Shown here: positions 6,240 to 12,523 of the stretch, piece by piece
Numbering within the stretch: the stretch's first letter is position 1
Layout: every line of letters starts with the position of its first letter
Assembly (NCBI GenBank): GCA_009784085.1
Contig: WRCJ01000026.1
Coordinates: forward strand, 1-16,929
Direction: 5' to 3'
Origin: Oscillospiraceae bacterium
GTDB taxonomy: Bacteria > Bacillota > Clostridia > Oscillospirales > UBA929
DNA length: 16,929 nt
Position numbers and translations under genes: made by a program
Notes under the pieces: model-generated
What the model saw: the letters and a program-made list of their open reading frames with translations, nothing else
What the model was told of the DNA's origin: nothing
Databases searched by the model: none

Positions 6240-7655
6240 ATGCGGATCTACAATACATTGACACGGGAAAAGGAAGAGTTCGCGCCGATTCGGCCTGGGA
6301 AGGCTGGTATTTACTGCTGTGGGCCTACGGTCTACAACCTTATCCATGTGGGCAACGCCAGGCCGATGGTCGTCTTCGACGTCCTGCGCCGCCATTTGGA
6401 GGCCGGCGGGCTGGATGTCACCTTCGTGCAAAACTTCACCGATATCGACGACAAGGTCATTGACAAGGCTGTGCGGGAGGGCGTTCCCTTTTCTGAGATA
6501 GCCCGGCGCTATATCGAGGAATACTATACGGACGCGCATGGCTTGGGCGTGCGCGACGCGGATATCGCCCCCCGGGCCACCGATTGCGTCGCGCAAATCC
6601 TGAGTTTGATCCAGATATTGTATGACAAGGGGTTTGCCTATACAACCCCTGACGGCGTCTACTATCGGGTCAACAAGTTTCCCGATTATGGGAAACTCTC
6701 GCGCCAGCCCTTGGCGGATCTGGAAGAGGGCGCCCGCGTGGAGATCAGCAGCGGCAAGGAGAGCCCGATGGACTTCGCCCTGTGGAAGCTGGCAAAGCCG
6801 GGCGAGCCGTCCTGGCCATCGCCTTGGGGGGAAGGCCGCCCCGGTTGGCATATCGAGTGCTCGGCTATGGCGGGCGATCGCCTGGGGCAGACGCTGGACA
6901 TCCATTGCGGCGGGCAGGATCTCATCTTCCCGCACCATGAAAACGAAATCGCCCAATCCGAAGCCGCCCACGGCGCCCCGCTGGCCCGGCATTGGATGCA
7001 CAACGGTTTCTTGAGCCTAGACAACCGGAAAATGTCCAAATCCCTTGGCAATATCTTCACCGTTCGCGAAGCGGCAAACGCCTACGGCTACGACGCGATT
7101 CGCTACTTTCTGTTGTCGGCCCACTACCGTAGCCCCCTCAACTACTCGGCAGACTCCCTGGAGCAATCGCGCGCGGCGTTGTCGCGGCTAAAAAACACCG
7201 AAGGGCGGCTGGTCTTCCTGCGCCAAAACGCCACAGGGACCCCCTCTGCCGGGGAGGAGGCGTTCCTCGCTACATTACCGGGCTACAAAGCCCGTTTCGA
7301 CGCCGCGCTGGACGACGACCTCAACACCGCCGACGCGCTGGGCGTCCTGTTTGAGATGATACGGGAGATCAACGCGCAAACAGCCGGGAACCCCTCCCGC
7401 GCGCTGGCTGACGCCTGCCTGCGTGCCCTGCGCGAACAAGCCGATGTGCTAGGCTTGCTGTACACGGTGGGGGCAGCGGCGGGGGCAAACGCGCTGGACG
7501 ACGAGACGGAGGCGCTCATCGAAAAGCGCCAGGCCGCCCGCGCCGCCCGGGACTTTGCGGAAGCCGACCGTATCCGCGACCAGCTTAAAACCCTCGGTAT
7601 CCTGCTGGAGGACACGCCCCAGGGCGTCAAGTGGCGCAGGGAGGAAACGGTTTGA
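6240..7655 (+). CDS. cysS: Cysteinyl-tRNA synthetase
   Basis: CysS charges tRNA-Cys. The class I signature HIGH appears as HVGN (36-39) and the KMSKS loop is exact at 264-268. The zinc ligands that give cysteine selectivity are all present: C27, C207, H232 and E236, with spacings equal to the Escherichia coli enzyme. The 471-residue length is normal and the DALR-type anticodon region and C-terminal tail are complete. The ATG at 6240 is preceded by AGGAGG at 6223-6228, at a spacing of 11 bases. The stop overlaps the TTG start proposed for the next gene (TTGA). Confidence 0.97.
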   Translation: MRIYNTLTREKEEFAPIRPGKAGIYCCGPTVYNLIHVGNARPMVVFDVLRRHLEAGGLDVTFVQNFTDIDDKVIDKAVREGVPFSEIARRYIEEYYTDAHGLGVRDADIAPRATDCVAQILSLIQILYDKGFAYTTPDGVYYRVNKFPDYGKLSRQPLADLEEGARVEISSGKESPMDFALWKLAKPGEPSWPSPWGEGRPGWHIECSAMAGDRLGQTLDIHCGGQDLIFPHHENEIAQSEAAHGAPLARHWMHNGFLSLDNRKMSKSLGNIFTVREAANAYGYDAIRYFLLSAHYRSPLNYSADSLEQSRAALSRLKNTEGRLVFLRQNATGTPSAGEEAFLATLPGYKARFDAALDDDLNTADALGVLFEMIREINAQTAGNPSRALADACLRALREQADVLGLLYTVGAAAGANALDDETEALIEKRQAARAARDFAEADRIRDQLKTLGILLEDTPQGVKWRREETV

Positions 7656-8374
7656 GCCGTGACTTTGTGAATGGTATGAGCAGTGAGTCGGCCAGCGGTA
7701 AGGCAACCAGCGATAAGTCGGCCGGCGGTAAGTCGATCCTGCTTTTCGACCTGGACGGCACCATCATCGATTCCCGCATAGGGGTGACGCGGGCGGTACA
7801 GTATTCGCTGACCCACTTCGGTATCGAGGTGAAGGATCCGGATCTGCTCATTTCCTTTATCGGCCCCCCGTTGCGGGAATCGTACAAACGCGAGTACGGT
7901 TTTGTCGGCGAACAGGCCGAGACGGCTGTCGTCATGTTCAGGGAATACTACGACCGCCGCGGCGCACGGGAGTGTTCGCTGTACGCGGGCATCGATAAGT
8001 TGCTCGCCGGCTTGTATCGGGCGGGGAGGGTCTTGTTGCTGGCCACCTCCAAGCTGGAGGTCTATGCCTTAAAAATCTTGGAGGGCTTCGGCCTGGCTGC
8101 TTACTTTACCACTGTTGTGGGCGCCCAGCCCGACGGCATGATTTCCCATAAACGGGAAGTCATTGCGAAGGTGCTGTCACAAGCCGGTGTGGCCGACCTT
8201 GGCGAGGCCGTCATGATCGGTGACAGCCGTTTTGACATACGGGGGGCCAAGGCGGTTGGCCTGGATACGGTGGGCGTGCTGTACGGCTTCGGGACCCGCG
8301 AGGAATTGGAGGAATCCGGCGCGGACATTATCGTGGAGAGCGTGGCGGATTTGTCCCGTTTGTTGGGCGTGTGA
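7652..8374 (+). CDS. HAD-superfamily phosphatase (phosphoglycolate phosphatase-like)
   Basis: This is a subfamily IA haloacid dehalogenase-type phosphatase. Motif I is DLDGT at 33-37, motif II is the TSK at 132-134, a Lys lies before VLSQAGV, and motif IV is GDSRFD with D191 and D195. The helical C1 cap lies between motifs I and II. It resembles Gph/PpaX phosphoglycolate or nucleotide phosphatases; the substrate cannot be read from sequence. The TTG at 7652 has an ideal AGGGAGG (7638-7644) 7 bases upstream and overlaps the cysS stop. ATG 7676 is an alternative. The first 30 or so residues include three 15-bp repeats and precede the normal family start at ILLFDLDGT. The stop lies in a 13-bp duplication. 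Confidence 0.88.
   Translation: MSRDFVNGMSSESASGKATSDKSAGGKSILLFDLDGTIIDSRIGVTRAVQYSLTHFGIEVKDPDLLISFIGPPLRESYKREYGFVGEQAETAVVMFREYYDRRGARECSLYAGIDKLLAGLYRAGRVLLLATSKLEVYALKILEGFGLAAYFTTVVGAQPDGMISHKREVIAKVLSQAGVADLGEAVMIGDSRFDIRGAKAVGLDTVGVLYGFGTREELEESGADIIVESVADLSRLLGV
7688..7735. repeat. Three 15-bp repeats at the 5' end of the HAD gene
   Basis: TCGGCCAGCGGTAAG (7688-7702), GCAACCAGCGATAAG (7703-7717) and TCGGCCGGCGGTAAG (7718-7732) are followed by the first three bases of another unit. They encode SASGK, ATSDK and SAGGK, a tail that is not part of the phosphatase fold. Confidence 0.85.
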
Positions 8375-8391
8375 CGTAGGCGTGTGACGAC
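8366..8391. repeat. 13-bp duplication containing the HAD stop codon
   Basis: GGCGTGTGACGTA (8366-8378) is followed directly by GGCGTGTGACGAC (8379-8391). The first copy holds the last two codons and the TGA stop of the phosphatase gene; the second copy is intergenic. Confidence 0.75.
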
Positions 8392-8436
8392 ACTTAGTTG
8401 AAGGGCAAGAAGTATCTATGCGGGAGGGAAACACAA

Positions 8437-8961
8437 ATGGAACGCGCGGAAAAAGTGGGGGACATGCTGAAAGTATTCGCGTTGGAACCTATCAACGAGG
8501 ATACGATGGATTTTTTCTGCGAGACCATTGATGACCAACCATACGCCGAGGGTCTCAAGCTGGTGCGGGCTATCGTCGAAAAACGGGCATCGCTTACGCT
8601 GTTCGCGCCGGGGACGCTGGACATGATCATAGAGAAATCCGGAGGATCCCTGCGGGATGTGTTCGCCATGATCATGGGCGCGGCGCGTCTGGCGCGGCGC
8701 CGGGACGATGTGTGCATTCATTTGGCCGACGCCCAATGGGCCGCCACAGAACTGAAGTCCGCCCGAACCCGATGCATCGAGCAAAAGGATTATCAAATGC
8801 TGGCGGACATTCATAAGCACCACCGCACGGAGATACTTGACAAGTCGAAGATGTTGGAAATGATGCAGGGGATGGTCGTTTTGGAATACAACGGCGACAG
8901 CTGGCATGACGTGCATCCGCTGGTGGCTGACTTCCTGCGCAGTATCGGGAGACTCTCATGA
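8437..8961 (+). CDS. Lid and winged-helix fragment of an orphan ATPase (no P-loop)
   Basis: The 174-residue protein has no Walker A or B. Its sequence reads like the C-terminal part of a P-loop ATPase: a helical lid with EGLKLVRAIVEKRA, a sensor-2-like SGGSLRDV (R73), a helical bundle to about 115, and a winged-helix-like end, VVLEYNGDSWHDVHPLVADF (147-166). From memory, ATPases of about 400 aa in Cyanobacteria and Chloroflexi end with this architecture; I could not check this. The N-terminal nucleotide-binding half is absent, and only 62 bases separate this ATG from the previous stop. GGGAGGG (8422-8428) stands 8 bases before ATG 8437; a TTG at 8398 has no such site. It overlaps the next gene by ATGA, which implies a joint function. 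It may be a reduced partner protein or a decaying remnant. Confidence 0.7.
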   Translation: MERAEKVGDMLKVFALEPINEDTMDFFCETIDDQPYAEGLKLVRAIVEKRASLTLFAPGTLDMIIEKSGGSLRDVFAMIMGAARLARRRDDVCIHLADAQWAATELKSARTRCIEQKDYQMLADIHKHHRTEILDKSKMLEMMQGMVVLEYNGDSWHDVHPLVADFLRSIGRLS

Positions 8962-9794
8962 ACCAGCAAACCCCATCCCCCGCCGAGCAGGACGCCTTGG
9001 CCCGGGACACCCTGCAATGGATCATGGATAGCGCCGAGGATGGGTTCTATCTGCTCATCGCCCCGCTCAAGCTACAGCGGGTCGAGGCCGAACGGTACGC
9101 CGAAAGTGCCGCTGTCTACGACTACGACAACACCCGGCGGCCGGAGGATTATATTGGCAGGCCCTTCTCCTTCGGTGAGCTGGCTAGGTGGGCCGACGGG
9201 CAGACCCGCAACAAGCTGTTTGTCCTGAATGTGCAGGCCGTCCTGCAAACGGAGAATGACTTTCTCAACCTCAATCTCAGCCGGGACATGCTGGCCCGAA
9301 TGGGCAAGGTGTGGGTATTCGGCGCGACGGCCTTGATGGACGACAAGCTGGCCCGGACAGCGATGGATTTTTACGCCTACGTGCGCCTGCAGGCCAAGTT
9401 TCCCGAGCAACCCGAGGCGCTTACGATCGGGGCCCGTTTTCCCGAAAGCCGTCTTTTCAATTCGTCCGAGGAAGCCCGGCGCATGATCGCTACTTACGGT
9501 GAACTGGAGGAGCGTCTGCTGGCGGAGGACACGGAGGGATTGGAGGACAAACAAAGGCTGTCCATCGCGGCTACGCTGGAAAATATCGCGGGTGCATATT
9601 TTGATTGCGGCCAATACGATCACGCACTGAGGTTGTTGGAGCGTGTGAGATGCATCCGGGAAAAGGAACTTGGGACGGAACATCCGGACACCATAAAGAC
9701 ATACAACAAAATCGGGCGTAATTATTACGAGTTAGGCCAGCATAACGAGGCATTGCGCTGGTACCAAAAGGTATTCGATATTCTCAGTTCGTAA
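8958..9794 (+). CDS. NTPase-like N-terminal domain with a short TPR tail
   Basis: The 278-residue protein starts inside the stop of the previous gene, with GGGAG (8947-8951) 6 bases upstream. Residues 20-180 resemble the N-terminal region of a family of large bacterial TPR proteins: FYLLIAPL near 30-37, FVLNVQAVLQTENDFLNLNL, then KVWVFGATALMDDKLA and DFYAYVRLQAKF, where relatives often have APDFWSWR. No Walker A is visible. Residues 201-278 hold two TPR units of the kinesin-light-chain type, the second preceded by LGTEHPDTIKTYNKIG. Relatives usually carry many more such repeats, so the tail looks cut short. A scaffold or sensor role working with the upstream ATPase-like protein is an inference. 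The family link is from memory and has not been searched. Confidence 0.7.
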   Translation: MNQQTPSPAEQDALARDTLQWIMDSAEDGFYLLIAPLKLQRVEAERYAESAAVYDYDNTRRPEDYIGRPFSFGELARWADGQTRNKLFVLNVQAVLQTENDFLNLNLSRDMLARMGKVWVFGATALMDDKLARTAMDFYAYVRLQAKFPEQPEALTIGARFPESRLFNSSEEARRMIATYGELEERLLAEDTEGLEDKQRLSIAATLENIAGAYFDCGQYDHALRLLERVRCIREKELGTEHPDTIKTYNKIGRNYYELGQHNEALRWYQKVFDILSS

Positions 9795-9811
9795 CGCAGT
9801 ACGCAACAATT

Positions 9812-9828
9812 GGGCTGCAAAGCAGCCC
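9812..9828. promoter_or_regulatory. Small hairpin before the polA ribosome-binding site
   Basis: GGGCTGC (9812-9818) and GCAGCCC (9822-9828) form a perfect 7-bp stem with an AAA loop. It is not followed by a T-run, so it is not an intrinsic terminator. The polA Shine-Dalgarno AGGAG (9832-9836) begins three bases later, so the hairpin could influence polA translation or be a small mobile palindrome. Confidence 0.5.
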
Positions 9829-9844
9829 GTTAGGAGACATCCCC

Positions 9845-12517
9845 ATGACACTGATGGCACTCGACGGCAACAGCCTGCTCAATAGGGCATACTACGGCGT
9901 CAAGGCGCCGCTGTCCACAAGGGATGGGCAGCCCACCGGGGCGCTTCTAGGATTTTGCCACATTCTGTTCAAGTTGATTGACGACTATGCCCCGGACGGG
10001 TTATGCGTCGTCTTCGATGTAAAGGCGCCTACCTTTCGCCATGAGATGTACGACGGCTACAAAGCCGGTCGCCGGCCCATGCCGGAGGATCTCGCCTCGC
10101 AGCTACCTTTGTGCCGCGAACTGCTGGACGCTCTGTGTATCAAGCGGTACGAACAGCCCGGCTACGAGGCCGACGATCTGCTGGGCGTCATCAGCCGGCG
10201 CTGCGAGGGGGGCGGCTGGGACTGCCGCCTGGTCACTGGAGACCGGGATGCCTTTCAGCTTGTCGGCGAGCGCACGCAAGTGCTTTACGCTTCCTCCCGG
10301 GGGGGGCGTTCCGAGGCCACGCTCTATGACCTGGGGGCTATCCAGGCCGAATACGGCTTAACGCCGGCGCAGCTCATCGATCTCAAGGCTTTGATGGGCG
10401 ACGCTTCGGACAACATCCCCGGCGTAGCCGGCGTGGGGGAGAAAACCGCGCTGGCACTGATGCACCGCTTTGGATCGCTGGATGCGCTGTATGAAGGCTA
10501 TGAAGCCGCCGATCTCAAACCGGGCGTCAAAAACAAGTTGCGCAACAGCCGCGACATAGCATATTTGAGCCAAAAACTGGCTACCATCGACTGTGACGCG
10601 CCGCTTACCTTCACGCCCGAAGAGGCAAAGCGCATCCCCTGGGATGAGGAAAGGCTGTTGTCCTTCCTGGAGCGGCTGGAATTCCGCAAATTGATCAAGA
10701 CACTGCATCTACAGGCGCGGGACGCGGCGGACGCATCGGGCGCATCGGGCGCATCGGATGCGGCGGACGCATCGGCAAGACCCGAGGCGCCGGCCCATGC
10801 CTTTGCCCCCCCACCCGCCAGGGAACTCACCATAGGCACGCCACGCGACGACTTACAGGCCGATCTCCCCGCCGACCCCCTTGCCGACCTCCTCGCCACC
10901 TGCCGGGCCGCCCCCCGCGTGGCCGTCGTTTGCCCCGAGGATCTGTCCTCGCTGTGCGTTTGCACGGGCGAGGAAACCGTCTCGCTCTCCCGGATAGCCG
11001 TAGGTCCGGAGGCCTTTGAGGCGTTTTTACGCGCCTTTTTCGACGCCGGCGTACGCAAGATCGCCCACGGCGTCAAGCCGTTGATGCGCCTGCTGAAAGC
11101 CGAGGATTTGCCCTGCGCCGATTTTGTCATGGATACGGCGTTGGGCGCCTATTTGCTGGCGCCCAGCCAGGGGAAATATCCCATCGACGGCGTGATCGGG
11201 GACGCTTTGGATTTTGAACCCGAAAGCGATGAAGACAGGGCCGGCGCGCTGCCGGCGTTGGCCGCGCTGCAGGAGGGGCAGTTGCAAGCGCTGGGGCTTG
11301 ACAAGCTGTTGTTCACGATGGAGCTGCCGCTGTGCGAGGTACTGGCCGACATGGAGCTGGCCGGCTGCAAGGTAGACCGGGACGGTTTGCGTGCGTACCA
11401 GCACATGTTGCTCGACAGATTGGCCGCCTGCGAGGAGCGCATCTTCGCGCTGGCCGGCACCGATTTTAACATCGCCTCCCCCAAGCAGTTGGCGGAAATC
11501 CTGTTCAAGAGGCTCGGCCTACCAGCCGCCAAAAAGACCAAGACCGGCTACGCCACCGACATCGAGGTGCTGCAAAAGCTGAAGCCTTGGCATCCCATCG
11601 CCGGGGAGGTCATCGAATACCGCCAGCTCAGCAAGTTGAAGTCCACTTACGCCGATGGCTTGCTCAAGGCGGCAGGGCCGGACGGGCGCGTGCGCACCAG
11701 CTTCCAAATGACCGCCACCGCCACCGGCCGGCTGTCCTCAATCGAACCTAACCTGCAAAATATCCCCGTGCGCACCGATCTGGGTGGGGAATTGCGCCGC
11801 CTGTTCGTGCCGGAAAACGATGATTTCGTGCTGATCGACGCCGACTACTCGCAGATAGAGCTGCGCGTGCTGGCCCATATCGCGGGCGACACGGCTATGC
11901 GGGCCATCTTCGCCGCCGGCGGCGACATCCACACGGCCACCGCCGCCCAGGTATTCGGCGTGTCGCCGGGGGAGGTCACGCCGCTGATGCGCCGGCGCGC
12001 CAAGGCGGTCAACTTCGGCATTGTGTACGGCATGTCGGCCTTTTCCCTCAGCGAGGACATCGGCGTCACCGTATCCGAGGCCCGAGGATACATAGACGGT
12101 TATCTGGAACACTTCGCTGGCGTGCGCGCCTATATGAAAGACATCGTGGAGACCGCCCGCCGCGACGGCTATGTGTCCACGTTGCTGGGCAGGCGCCGCT
12201 GGCTGCCCGAGCTCGCATCGCCTAACCGCAACACCCGCGCCTTCGGGGAGCGGGTAGCCCTCAACGCCCCCATCCAAGGCGCCGCCGCCGACATCATCAA
12301 GCTGGCCATGCTGGCGGTCTGGCGGAGGCTGAAAGCCGAGGGGCTGTCGGCCAGGCTGATCCTGCAAGTACACGACGAACTCATCGTCGAGTGCCCCCGC
12401 AGCGAGGCCGACACCGTCCGCGCACTGCTTGCCGAGGAGATGGAGCGGGTCTATACATTGAATCCCCCACTTGTGGCCGAGGCCCATGTGGGCGTCAATT
12501 GGCTGGAGGCCAAGTAG
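9845..12517 (+). CDS. polA: DNA polymerase I
   Basis: PolA fills gaps in repair and removes Okazaki primers. The 890-residue protein has a complete 5'-3' exonuclease domain (about 1-285): ALDGNSLLNRAY, VFDVKAPTFRHEMYDGYKAG, ADDLLG, TGDRDAFQL and LMGDASDNIPGVAGVGEKTA. A repeat-built linker (293-310) leads to a degenerate 3'-5' exonuclease-like domain (about 345-480). There the catalytic acidic residues are not apparent: the FDxE strand reads VAVVCPEDL and the KYD motif reads VKPLMRLL. The polymerase domain is intact: motif A DYSQIELR from D667, motif B with K720, F724 and Y728, motif C QVHDE with H843-E845. It should polymerise without proofreading, as in Bacillus and Thermus enzymes. AGGAG lies 8 bases before ATG 9845. 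Confidence 0.97.
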   Translation: MTLMALDGNSLLNRAYYGVKAPLSTRDGQPTGALLGFCHILFKLIDDYAPDGLCVVFDVKAPTFRHEMYDGYKAGRRPMPEDLASQLPLCRELLDALCIKRYEQPGYEADDLLGVISRRCEGGGWDCRLVTGDRDAFQLVGERTQVLYASSRGGRSEATLYDLGAIQAEYGLTPAQLIDLKALMGDASDNIPGVAGVGEKTALALMHRFGSLDALYEGYEAADLKPGVKNKLRNSRDIAYLSQKLATIDCDAPLTFTPEEAKRIPWDEERLLSFLERLEFRKLIKTLHLQARDAADASGASGASDAADASARPEAPAHAFAPPPARELTIGTPRDDLQADLPADPLADLLATCRAAPRVAVVCPEDLSSLCVCTGEETVSLSRIAVGPEAFEAFLRAFFDAGVRKIAHGVKPLMRLLKAEDLPCADFVMDTALGAYLLAPSQGKYPIDGVIGDALDFEPESDEDRAGALPALAALQEGQLQALGLDKLLFTMELPLCEVLADMELAGCKVDRDGLRAYQHMLLDRLAACEERIFALAGTDFNIASPKQLAEILFKRLGLPAAKKTKTGYATDIEVLQKLKPWHPIAGEVIEYRQLSKLKSTYADGLLKAAGPDGRVRTSFQMTATATGRLSSIEPNLQNIPVRTDLGGELRRLFVPENDDFVLIDADYSQIELRVLAHIAGDTAMRAIFAAGGDIHTATAAQVFGVSPGEVTPLMRRRAKAVNFGIVYGMSAFSLSEDIGVTVSEARGYIDGYLEHFAGVRAYMKDIVETARRDGYVSTLLGRRRWLPELASPNRNTRAFGERVALNAPIQGAAADIIKLAMLAVWRRLKAEGLSARLILQVHDELIVECPRSEADTVRALLAEEMERVYTLNPPLVAEAHVGVNWLEAK
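10721..10774. repeat. Six 9-bp repeats in the polA interdomain linker
   Basis: GACGCGGCG, GACGCATCG, GGCGCATCG, GGCGCATCG, GATGCGGCG and GACGCATCG run head to tail and encode DAA-DAS-GAS-GAS-DAA-DAS. They lie just after the 5'-3' exonuclease domain, where a flexible linker is expected. Confidence 0.85.
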
Positions 12518-12523
12518 GCCAGT

